This document shows, piece by piece, positions 25,614 through 33,634 of a stretch of 64,000 bases of DNA. Origin of the DNA: Synergistaceae bacterium (GTDB lineage Bacteria; Synergistota; Synergistia; Synergistales; Aminobacteriaceae); assembly GCA_009783355.1 (NCBI GenBank), contig WRHH01000006.1, positions 1-64,000 on the forward strand. The letters run 5' to 3'. The notes under the pieces are model-generated. The model saw nothing but the letters and a program-made list of their open reading frames with translations, made no database searches and had not been told where the DNA came from. The translations under genes and the position numbers were made by a program. The stretch's first letter is position 1. Every line of letters starts with the position of its first letter.

Positions 25614-28600
25614 TTAATTATTATTATTCCCCGACAATGCGCTTGTCACGCTTGCAAGCCACGCTGCCTGCTGAGAGAGTTTTCCGAGGGCGACTTCAGC
25701 AGATGAAAATGTCCTGTACAGCGAGTCCGCTTTTGCTTCGAGCCTTCTGTCCGCATCGGCGAGGTATTTATTTATTCCGTTTATTTCCTGTCTCAGCTGA
25801 TCAATAGCGCTTGAAACGCGACCCTGTATCCCGACTACGCCGGGGGCAAACTCGGCCTGCGCTGATGACGACAGACTTGTAAGGTATTTGTCCATCTCCT
25901 TCATGTTTGAGACCATGAGGTCAGCCACCGCTTCAGGGTCGATCGAGAGCGCCTCCATGAATTTATCGGTGTCAAATTCAAGCAGTCCGCTCTTTGCGTT
26001 CACGCCTATGCTTCCGCTTGAAGCGCCTGTTGAGATTCCTATTTGAGACAACATGGTGTAACGATCGTTGAGCCCTAAATATCTCAACGCCCCCGAACTG
26101 TCCTGAACCATAAGCGGGATCTCGGAATCGGCGCTGTTGAACGCCGATGTCAAAACTATCCTGCCATCTCTCACTTCCGCTTTTCCCATGACTATCTCTT
26201 GCGAAGGAGTTATCAGCTTGTTTTCGTATCCTATTATCGTTGTTCCATCGGCGGCATATATAGGAACTGTCTGATAGTAAGGCGTTCCAAGCTCGTCGGA
26301 AGTATAATTATATTTAAGGGCTTCATTTATTTTTTCAGCTGCGTTCTGGAGCGTGTCATTCTCGGACAGGCTAACCTGAACCGCAAAACCGCCCAGATTT
26401 GCTTCTTCTTTCTTCAAACTTCCATCAGGCAGCCTGATATCAACCGTTATAGTTGATTTTGCGCCTCCGAGCCTTACGGTAAACGTTCCTTCGCCGCGGA
26501 AGCCCGCATCCCCAAGCGTTCCGTAGAGAGTTTCACGACCCGTGCGAGACTGAAAAGCAATCGGCTGAGAGAAGGAAGTGATATCGCGCAGCCTGTTTTT
26601 AGCGCTGGACAAGATTTTGTCTCCGTAAAGCAGCCCCCATCTCATACGGAAATCGTCTCCGCTCAGGGTAGCTTTTTTGTTCTCGTCAACGGCCTTCTCG
26701 TTCATTTTTATGTTCATCCACTCCAAAAGCTCATTGTAAGCGTCTACATAATCCTGAATCGCGTTAACCGCCTTTTCGGCGTCCTGAGAGACGTCCAATT
26801 GAACTTTGCCGGGCCCTTTTATGTTCAAGGAAAGCCCCAACAGGCTGATAACGTTTCCATCATCATCCAAAACGGTATCATTTTCATTAAAAGTTATGGA
26901 ATTCGTCGCATATGTTCTTATTCCGCCATCGTTTATCCTTATCATGGCGTCCTGCGCGTTCGTGTCCTTTGGATCTCCGGCGGCGTCGAAAAGCAAATCA
27001 AGTATACCGTCACCGTTATCTTCAAAGGAGAACATGTTCATGTTTCCTGTGTACTCTATTGTATAATCCTGTCCCCGCGCCTGAATATCGGGACGCAGGA
27101 CAGGCGCCGCAGACGGAGGCGTCCAGGTTACCGTGTAACTGAAATTCGGCCATGACGCGTTGTCTGTTATGGAGTAATCGCCATTTCCCGCTTCATATAC
27201 AAGTCCGTTATCCATATAGATTTTCCCGCCTAAAATTCCCACCGGAGCGCTCATTAAAGGTATGTCCGCGTCGCTTATCGTAGCCGCGTCTTCATCGTTG
27301 CGCACAAGCTTATTAGTATACGTATGGGTTGTCGTGTTTGCACCCGACGTCGAAGTGTAAACCAGTTTCAGGTCGTAAACGCTCCCCGGCTCCGGGGCGC
27401 CCGCCGCCGCTTCCGGTTTCCACCTCACGACCACCTGATTTCCAATAGTGCCGTCCCCCACGATATCGAAATCAACGCCTTCCACCCAGGTTTTCAATCC
27501 TTGAGTTATGACAGCCGCGCCGTCGCCCTTCATGTAATTGCTGTAAGTCGGCGCCGAGGCGTTCGTTGTAGTGGTGGAAATTCCCGATGGCGAAACTGAA
27601 ACTATCTCAGCGAAACCGCTGTCATACTTGGGAACGTCTATAGCGTCACGCGTCACAGCAGGGAGACGCCATACCTCTCCCGCCACCGGAGTGTACTCCA
27701 CAATGTAAGATAAATAATCATTTGGACGATTCGCGCCTAGCCATCTTATACCGTCCGCTTCAATGATGAAATCCAAGCCTTGTACATAACCGCCGCTGAC
27801 ATAATTGGTTCCGTCCCATTCATAAATGTCAAACATCCCCGGCAGCACTACGTTCCCGTTCGTATCGTACATAAATGTATATTGGGAGAAAATGCTGTCG
27901 TGATTTGGATCCGCTGAGCCCGTCCTGCCGCGTGTGACTTCATAGCTTAACATATCTGCGGGATCAGGTTCAAACCCCAAACTGTAAGAGCTGCCGGCGG
28001 TTACGGCTTTGGGGTCCGAATCTCTCCAGCGTATCTCGTTCCCGACGATGTCAAAGTCAAGCCCAAGCTGATAGGTACGTTCGACTCCGTTGCTGTCCTT
28101 CCCTTTTATGACAACAGCCCCGTTGATCATTTCATTTTTAAGGTCAGGATAAAAATTGAACGCGTCATTCCCGGTATTGGAGCGCGTTATTGTCTGCGAA
28201 AGCTTTCCGTCGCTCCCAGCTCCCGTTTTTGTGCTGCGGACAACAAGCTGTCCGTTTTCAACGGTCGCCGCAACGTCAAGCGATACGGTCGGGGTCGTTA
28301 TGTCCCGCGCGTTATTTATCTTGCGGGCGATATCTTCAAGCGTATCAGTTGCCTTAACAGTTATTTTTCCCCTCTTTCCCCCGACATTGATGTAAAAAAC
28401 GGAGTCCATGCCAACCGCTCCGGAAAGTGACTTGCTGTATCGGCTCATGGTCGTGGCTTTTTGAATGACTTCTATATCATAGTTCATTATTTTAGCTTCG
28501 CTTGTTACGCTTGCTGTCAGCACCGATTGAGGAAGGCCGTTACTATCGAGTCTCATTATATCCGTTGTCTTACTTTTATAAATTGACGGAAGCTTCAGAG

Positions 28601-28790
28601 CTGTTAGCTTTGTCTGAAGCGCCCGGATTGACTGGTTAAATTCTTCATAAACACTGATTTTTCGTTCAAGATTCTCGCGTTTCGTAAGGATAGGCTGATA
28701 AGCCTTTTGAGATTTTGATATAATCTCATCGACCATCGATCCCCAATCCATACCTGTGACGATGCCGGGAATACTGAAAGTTCCAGCCAT
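25614..28790 (-). CDS. fliD: Flagellar filament cap protein FliD (enlarged)
   Basis: At 1058 residues this is about twice the usual length. The N-terminus (MAGTFSIPGIVTGMDWGSMV) and residues 1-110 are a typical FliD_N coiled domain. The last 350 residues match FliD_C (AVNAIQDYVDAYNELLEWM, GLLEFDTDKFMEAL..., RVSSAIDQLRQEINGIN). Between them is an extra region (about 225-620) with at least three or four repeats of a GxDFxIxxxxIxW / Y(S/I)V-x-Y module. FliD caps the growing flagellum, folds flagellin and may bind host surfaces through its variable domains. No other flagellar gene is in the window. The divergent gene at 28981 may be related in function. Confidence 0.93.
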   Translation of the reverse strand: MAGTFSIPGIVTGMDWGSMVDEIISKSQKAYQPILTKRENLERKISVYEEFNQSIRALQTKLTALKLPSIYKSKTTDIMRLDSNGLPQSVLTASVTSEAKIMNYDIEVIQKATTMSRYSKSLSGAVGMDSVFYINVGGKRGKITVKATDTLEDIARKINNARDITTPTVSLDVAATVENGQLVVRSTKTGAGSDGKLSQTITRSNTGNDAFNFYPDLKNEMINGAVVIKGKDSNGVERTYQLGLDFDIVGNEIRWRDSDPKAVTAGSSYSLGFEPDPADMLSYEVTRGRTGSADPNHDSIFSQYTFMYDTNGNVVLPGMFDIYEWDGTNYVSGGYVQGLDFIIEADGIRWLGANRPNDYLSYIVEYTPVAGEVWRLPAVTRDAIDVPKYDSGFAEIVSVSPSGISTTTTNASAPTYSNYMKGDGAAVITQGLKTWVEGVDFDIVGDGTIGNQVVVRWKPEAAAGAPEPGSVYDLKLVYTSTSGANTTTHTYTNKLVRNDEDAATISDADIPLMSAPVGILGGKIYMDNGLVYEAGNGDYSITDNASWPNFSYTVTWTPPSAAPVLRPDIQARGQDYTIEYTGNMNMFSFEDNGDGILDLLFDAAGDPKDTNAQDAMIRINDGGIRTYATNSITFNENDTVLDDDGNVISLLGLSLNIKGPGKVQLDVSQDAEKAVNAIQDYVDAYNELLEWMNIKMNEKAVDENKKATLSGDDFRMRWGLLYGDKILSSAKNRLRDITSFSQPIAFQSRTGRETLYGTLGDAGFRGEGTFTVRLGGAKSTITVDIRLPDGSLKKEEANLGGFAVQVSLSENDTLQNAAEKINEALKYNYTSDELGTPYYQTVPIYAADGTTIIGYENKLITPSQEIVMGKAEVRDGRIVLTSAFNSADSEIPLMVQDSSGALRYLGLNDRYTMLSQIGISTGASSGSIGVNAKSGLLEFDTDKFMEALSIDPEAVADLMVSNMKEMDKYLTSLSSSAQAEFAPGVVGIQGRVSSAIDQLRQEINGINKYLADADRRLEAKADSLYRTFSSAEVALGKLSQQAAWLASVTSALSGNNNN

Positions 28791-28980
28791 TTATAACCCC
28801 TCCTTTAATAAGGACAATAACTCATCTTGAAATCACATATATTATTAAATATCCGTATTATTGTCGGTATTTTTTTTAAAAAAATGACAGACGTGCTACA
28901 ATAAATTTAGTATGTATTAGCGGTTAATTTTTTTGAGAAATTTTTTTTAACATATGATTTGGAAAGGTGGAATATCAGAA

Positions 28981-29577
28981 GTGAAAATTTTCATCGATGG
29001 GGAACCATTTTATCCATTATCGCCGACGGAATCGAGAAGCAAACAGCAGCTTCTCAAGGAAATAGACGAAGAAATTGTGCAAAATGGCTTGACTTACACC
29101 ACTATAACAGTTGATGGTGTAGAGATGGATTCTTCCGCGTTTTTGCACTTACGCAAGGGGAGAGAAGCTCATTTTAAAACGTGTAAAATTAAAGACCTTG
29201 TAATTGAAAGCCTTCAAGAAGCAATTAATTATTTACCAAGGCTGACTGACGGAATTCAAAAAATAGCATCAGAGTTTGAACGAAAAGAAGAGGAGAATGC
29301 TGACGAACACATGACGAACTTTGCAGAAGGCTTAGGCTGGCTTATAAATGTCATGCAAAAAAACCAGATCCTTCTCAAAGTAAAGGACTCTGAATTGCCG
29401 AACAAAGAAGAAACAATCGTTAAGATTAATGCATCGTTGGAAAGTATTTCCGAGTGTTTCGAAAAACGTCGTATAATGGAAATAGCTTTCCATATGAGGC
29501 AGGGAATTCTTCCCGAAATCAAAAATATTTCTGGATATGTTGCTCAGCTTCTTGACACAGCAATGCTTATGCAATAG
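28981..29577 (+). CDS. Unknown helical protein divergent from fliD
   Basis: About 198 residues, no signal peptide and no membrane segment. The first 65 residues look beta-rich (KIFIDGEPFYPLSPTE...). The rest is helical (LVIESLQEAINYLPRLTDGI, AEGLGWLINVMQKN), resembling flagellar assembly accessory proteins, but I do not recognise a family. GTG at 28981 is chosen because AAAGGTGG lies ten bases upstream; the ATG at 28954 has no ribosome site. The divergent position next to fliD hints at a flagellar role. Confidence 0.55.
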   Translation: MKIFIDGEPFYPLSPTESRSKQQLLKEIDEEIVQNGLTYTTITVDGVEMDSSAFLHLRKGREAHFKTCKIKDLVIESLQEAINYLPRLTDGIQKIASEFERKEEENADEHMTNFAEGLGWLINVMQKNQILLKVKDSELPNKEETIVKINASLESISECFEKRRIMEIAFHMRQGILPEIKNISGYVAQLLDTAMLMQ

Positions 29578-29717
29578 ATAGTTGCTTTGATATAATTATC
29601 AGATTTTGGCGAAGTGAATGTTATTATTTATAGCGTTTTCGGCACAAGCAGGAAAAATACATTCTAATGTTTGATCGGCGAAGCAGATGTTAGATAAATG
29701 AAAGGGGATTACACATA

Positions 29718-30782
29718 GTGTCACTTCGTAAAGGTTTGATAATATTTATTATTCTTGCTTTTGGTGGAAACGCGATAGTCTTACTTAAGACTGTTGATCA
29801 AAACACAATCAATACGATTCTTACAGCAAAGAAATCATATTTGATCGTAGCTTTTTTATTGGTACTTTTGTCATGGACATGGGATACCATGAGGTTTAGC
29901 GCTCTTGCGCGGGCAGCCAAGGAAAAGGTCAGTTTAAGGCTCGGAATGATCCTTACATGGCTGCATTACTTTGGATGCGCGGTAACTCCGATGCAGAGCG
30001 GGGGAGGCCCTTTTCAGGTTTATGTGCTTTATAAAAGAGGAATACCTATAGGGAAAGGAATCGCAATAACAATGATAAGAACTATGCTTACGGTATTACT
30101 GTTAAGCATAATAGTTCCTTTGTCGTTAGTTATCGACTCTTCTATTCTTGATCAGAGCGGGTTCGTTAAGGGAGTTGTAGGATACGTATTTTCAATAATT
30201 CTTATGACATGGGCGTTCATAGCGTTTACAATACTTCGCCCTGACCTCATAAAGAAATTAGGCAAATGGGTTACCATATGGCTTAAGCGCTTCAAGATAA
30301 TAAAGAAAGAAAGCGTTCTTCCGTGGAGTCGTTGGATTTCCCGTGAGACGGACAATTACAGTTTGAACATTAAGCTTTCGTTCTCAACTGGGAAATGGAG
30401 TTTTATTTTTGCTGTAATATGTTCAGCTCTCCATTTACTGACCATTTTTTCTATTCTGCCATGCCTTATGTTGGCAATGGGACTGCCTTTTAATTTTACC
30501 CAAACGATACTAACGCAGGCGATATTTATGTTCGTTCTTTATTTTATACCAACACCGGGCGCCAGCGGAGTGGCGGAAGTAGGCGGAGCTGCAATTTTCA
30601 CAACATTAATGGCGGAAAACATGGCGGGGATAATGGCTATCACATGGAGATTCTATACAGAATACCTCTCAATATTCATGGGGGTAATGATAGTGATACG
30701 CCTGCTCGGCTGGGGAGCAACTGAGGACATATATAAGGCGGAAAAGGCCGTAGAAACAGAAAATAACGCTAACAATGAATGA
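29718..30782 (+). CDS. UPF0104/AglD-type flippase-like membrane protein
   Basis: A 354-residue polytopic protein of the lysylphosphatidylglycerol-synthase transmembrane (UPF0104) family, without the synthetase domain. Diagnostic motifs are MQSGGGPFQVYVLYKRGI (about 93-110) and IPTPGASGVAEVGGAAIF (about 278-295). Eight or so membrane helices. Family members are thought to move or modify lipids. The GTG start has GAAAGGGG eleven bases upstream. Its 3' end overlaps the next gene by eight bases, so the two are cotranslated. Confidence 0.85.
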   Translation: MSLRKGLIIFIILAFGGNAIVLLKTVDQNTINTILTAKKSYLIVAFLLVLLSWTWDTMRFSALARAAKEKVSLRLGMILTWLHYFGCAVTPMQSGGGPFQVYVLYKRGIPIGKGIAITMIRTMLTVLLLSIIVPLSLVIDSSILDQSGFVKGVVGYVFSIILMTWAFIAFTILRPDLIKKLGKWVTIWLKRFKIIKKESVLPWSRWISRETDNYSLNIKLSFSTGKWSFIFAVICSALHLLTIFSILPCLMLAMGLPFNFTQTILTQAIFMFVLYFIPTPGASGVAEVGGAAIFTTLMAENMAGIMAITWRFYTEYLSIFMGVMIVIRLLGWGATEDIYKAEKAVETENNANNE

Positions 30783-31326
30783 ATTTGGTGATTTAGTCTT
30801 TAAACTGCGCGGAGGAATATGGACGATATTGTTTTTGGTCGTTTTCTTTATTGCAGAACCAACCTGGGAAAGTTTTTACTTTGGTCTGATTTTTGTGATT
30901 TTGGGGCAAGCAATTAGATTCTGGGCTGTTGGAAGCATAGGAAAATATCGGGGAGAAGTAGTTAAAGCGGATAAATTAGTGACAACAGGAGCTTACGCGT
31001 TAGCAAGAAATCCTCTTTATTTTGCCAATGGCGTCATTGGATTAGGTTGGGGTATAATATCAGGGTGGTATGCTTTGCTATTCTTTTTTATTGCTTTTCT
31101 AATTGTGTATGTGTTTATAATTATTCCAAGAGAAGAAGCTTTTTTAAGGGATAAATTTGGAGTCGAATATGTTGATTACTGCAGAAAAACAGGAATGTTC
31201 TACCCAAAGACATGGCCTGTAAATATAAAGAACGTGATTTATCACTATCAAGCTTTATGGAAAAGCGAACGTCATTCGCTTTATATGACAATACTGGGAA
31301 CTGTGTTACTATCTATAAAAATATAA
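30775..31326 (+). CDS. Isoprenylcysteine methyltransferase-like membrane protein
   Basis: A 183-residue protein with about four membrane helices and the ICMT/PEMT signature. The TGAYALARNPLYFANG motif (R-N-P-x-Y, AdoMet and lipid site) lies near residue 75, followed by the EEAFLRDKFGVEYVDYCRK region and a terminal FYPKTWP. In bacteria such proteins are usually annotated as isoprenylcysteine carboxyl methyltransferases, but they probably methylate lipids or other small molecules. It overlaps the flippase-like gene, suggesting joint work on an envelope lipid. Confidence 0.82.
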   Translation: MNEFGDLVFKLRGGIWTILFLVVFFIAEPTWESFYFGLIFVILGQAIRFWAVGSIGKYRGEVVKADKLVTTGAYALARNPLYFANGVIGLGWGIISGWYALLFFFIAFLIVYVFIIIPREEAFLRDKFGVEYVDYCRKTGMFYPKTWPVNIKNVIYHYQALWKSERHSLYMTILGTVLLSIKI

Positions 31327-31347
31327 AAAAAGGAGGTGCTGTTAAAA

Positions 31348-31950
31348 ATGGAAATGCGCAAAAATAATATAAGCGAAGGAGATATCACAGTAGGCCAGTT
31401 TTTTGAGGCTCTTTCCGCATCTGAATATCCTGATTACATTATGGAGCTCATAGAAAAACTGCAGGACTGGATGAAAGAAATTTTTGTCGTGGGAAGCGAC
31501 GCGGAGAAAACCGAAAAAAGAATTGACCCCGTTACCGCGTTATTCGAAACCGATCCTGAGCTTGATATGGAAGATTTATTCTCACGTATCCAATGGGTAG
31601 AAAAATACGCCGATATGCTTCCGAATATTAAAAAACCGGAAGGAAGAGAGGATGTCGCTGTAATAAACATAGGAGTAGCGGAGCTTGAAAGTTGCATGAG
31701 AGTCGCTATTGATTATGCTTCGATTTTTAACAGCGAAAAATGCCGCAGAGTTTGGATAATCAGCGATAGCTTCAATTTTATGGATATATCAGGATACATA
31801 GCGCATATATCGAAGCTTTCGGAACGCGGAATTAAATTCAGATTTTTACTTGTATCCCCGTGGGGATGGATCGAAATGCCAATAGAAGGTAATGACAGCG
31901 GTAAGAATCAAATATTGTGGAAAACAGTTAAAAAACGCGCGGGGAAGTGA
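31348..31950 (+). CDS. Hypothetical cytosolic protein
   Basis: About 200 residues, acidic, no membrane segment. An N-terminal helical part (FFEALSASEYPDYIMELI, LQDWMKEIF) is followed by an alpha/beta part (DVAVINIGVAELESCMRVAIDYASIF, VWIISDSFNFMDISGYIAHI) that reads like a Rossmann-like or STAS-like fold. I do not recognise it. The ATG at 31348 follows AGGAGG (31331-31336). It ends the operon that starts at 29718. Its TGA stop lies inside a heptamer repeat array, and a terminator follows. Confidence 0.55.
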   Translation: MEMRKNNISEGDITVGQFFEALSASEYPDYIMELIEKLQDWMKEIFVVGSDAEKTEKRIDPVTALFETDPELDMEDLFSRIQWVEKYADMLPNIKKPEGREDVAVINIGVAELESCMRVAIDYASIFNSEKCRRVWIISDSFNFMDISGYIAHISKLSERGIKFRFLLVSPWGWIEMPIEGNDSGKNQILWKTVKKRAGK

Positions 31951-32006
31951 GAAGTGAAGTGTGAAGTGTGAAGTGTACAGAATAAAGACGAAAGATAAAA
32001 GATAAA
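31944..32006 (+). repeat. Nine in-phase heptamers over a stop codon
   Basis: Sixty-three bases divide into nine seven-base words without a phase change: GAAGTGA twice, AGTGTGA twice, AGTGTAC, AGAATAA, AGACGAA, AGATAAA twice. The word changes from a GTGAAGT type to an A-rich AGATAAA type while the phase is kept. The TGA stop of the upstream gene is 31948-31950. Confidence 0.75.
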
Positions 32007-32194
32007 GAAATTCACCACGAAACTCACGAACCAGCATTGACAAAAGATTACTGGTTTTGTTGATGTAGTTTATGGTGAGTTTTTTATATGCAGATAGGGA
32101 AGATATTTGGCAGCGCAAGCGATATCAAATTTACGACAACGCGAAAGGAGATAGAGATGAATATAGAACGTTATTATCACTATAAAATTCTCGG
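31997..32194 (+). repeat. Direct repeat unit 1 (terminator, leader and start of the J-domain gene)
   Basis: About 198 bp nearly identical to 33232-33430. Differences are a few point changes, two single-base run-length changes and a two-base deletion inside the coding start of the second copy. Confidence 0.9.
32012..32085 (+). terminator. Rho-independent terminator after the 29718-31950 operon
   Basis: Nested pairing ACCA/TGGT, AAACT/AGTTT and ACCAG/CTGGT, then GTGAG and six T. The same structure is repeated at 33247-33322. Confidence 0.65.
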
Positions 32195-32945
32195 ACTCCA
32201 GATTGGCGCTTCACAGGCCGAGATAAAAAAAGCGTACCGTAGCCTGGTAAAACTATATCATCCGGACCGTGATCAATCGTATGACGCTGAGGTAATGTAT
32301 AGAGAAATCCACACTGCGTACAAAGCATTGTTAGAACAGCCATTCTCAAATGAAACAAGCGCCGAGACGATAAACTATCACGATTACTCGAAAAGGACAA
32401 CACAGACTTCAAGCCATAGTTCTGGAAAAACACGACAATCAGCTACTGATAGCAACTCAACGGAGAGAACAACGCGGACTTCGGAAGACTTGATATTTTG
32501 GGCAAATTGGGAAAAGGAATGCTATGAAAAAGCAACGAGGGTTCCTATTATGTGGGTATTTTTCAGGTTTATTGTCAGCTTGATTAGTTTTTTTCTCTAT
32601 GGCCCAGTTTGGATATTTATAAATTCTGACTTTTTTAAGAATAGTAAATATGTTGATAAGCCTGCTTATATTGTTTGGATAGTGATGAATTCAGACAATA
32701 TTATAGTAATAGGGATTCTGATAGCGCTTATTATAACTTTGGGCGTATTCTTTCTAGTGTCTAATAAAGTAATGAGCAAGGGATTAGCAATACGTATAAC
32801 TTGTTTTTGCCCATATGTTTTGTCGATGTGGTTATTTTATTTCATTGCTGAAGCGCCAATATATAAGTATTTAATAACGAGCTTTGTTTGTTATACCCTA
32901 CTTACGTGCCCAATAGAAGATTTTTATAAGAGGAAATACGAGTAA
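32157..32945 (+). CDS. J-domain (DnaJ-like) membrane protein
   Basis: A 262-residue protein. Residues 5-65 are a J domain: YKILGLQIGASQAEIKKAYR, HPD at 35-37, and AYKALL. A Ser/Thr-rich linker (about 70-115) follows, then three or more membrane segments (about 125-250). J domains stimulate the ATPase of DnaK/Hsp70; tethered to the membrane it would recruit DnaK there. The ATG at 32157 is chosen for the AAAGGAG seven bases upstream. Remnants of at least two further copies follow the gene. Confidence 0.85.
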   Translation: MNIERYYHYKILGLQIGASQAEIKKAYRSLVKLYHPDRDQSYDAEVMYREIHTAYKALLEQPFSNETSAETINYHDYSKRTTQTSSHSSGKTRQSATDSNSTERTTRTSEDLIFWANWEKECYEKATRVPIMWVFFRFIVSLISFFLYGPVWIFINSDFFKNSKYVDKPAYIVWIVMNSDNIIVIGILIALIITLGVFFLVSNKVMSKGLAIRITCFCPYVLSMWLFYFIAEAPIYKYLITSFVCYTLLTCPIEDFYKRKYE

Positions 32946-32966
32946 AATATTCATTAACGGGCATTT

Positions 32967-33025
32967 TGTTATACCTTACTTACGTGCCCAATAGAAGATT
33001 TTTATAAGAGGAAATACGAGTAAAA
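32967..33025 (+). pseudogene. Duplicate of the J-domain gene's 3' end
   Basis: Fifty-nine bases repeat 32889-32947 with a single change. They encode the same last residues (LLTCPIEDFYKRKYE) and stop. No upstream coding sequence belongs to it, so it is the tail of a deleted tandem copy. Confidence 0.8.
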
Positions 33026-33231
33026 ATGTCGGATAAAAGTGTGAATATTGCAGGGGCGGTTTTAGCCGCCACACAAAAGACGGGATTCCAAACTATATTT
33101 GGCAACCCAAAGTTATCCGGCGCGGGTCGCTCCCGGTCTCCTGACCTTTGCGACACTCGGTTGCCGCGCTTCGCTCGCAATGACGCCTGACCGTCGCAAT
33201 CCAGCGGTTTTTGGCACTGATATTTCATGGC
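33026..33231. other. Non-coding spacer between J-gene remnants
   Basis: Contains a GGGGCGG...CCGCC hairpin similar to the inner hairpin of the MITE-like copy B. Also present is a GC-rich segment GCGCTTCGCTCGCAATGACG of a type often dispersed in genomes. No gene. Confidence 0.4.
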
Positions 33232-33430
33232 AAAAGATAAAGAAATTCACCACGAAACTCACGAACCAGCATTGACAAAAAGATTACTGGTTTTGTTGAT
33301 GTAGTTTATGGTGAGTTTTTTTATATGCAGATAGGGAAGATATTTAGCAGTGCAAGTGATATCAAATTTACGGCAACACGAAAGGAGATAGAGATGAATA
33401 TAGAACGTTATTATCAATAAAATTCTCGGG
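33232..33430 (+). repeat. Direct repeat unit 2 with an aborted J-gene start
   Basis: Second copy of 31997-32194. It keeps the terminator (33247-33322), AAAGGAG and the ATG at 33394, but a two-base deletion gives MNIERYYQ and a stop at 33418. This is the head of a third, deleted tandem copy. The rest of 33431-33634 is AT-rich and may hold the promoter of the giant gene. Confidence 0.85.
33247..33322 (+). terminator. Rho-independent terminator (second copy)
   Basis: Same nested helices as 32012-32085, ending in eight T at 33315-33322. It would stop transcripts leaving the J-domain gene. Confidence 0.65.
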
Positions 33431-33634
33431 GTTTTTCTTTCTATTCAACTGTCAAATACCCGTATTATTCATAATTCCTTTCACGAATTATCTTTTAATT
33501 GTCATTAATATTGTATAATATAAATATTATTTATATTAATATATTGATCATTGAATATATTGCTTAAATACTCAATGCGCGCGAACTTAACAGATTATTA
33601 ATCAAATTAAAACTTGATATAGGGGGGTATATCA

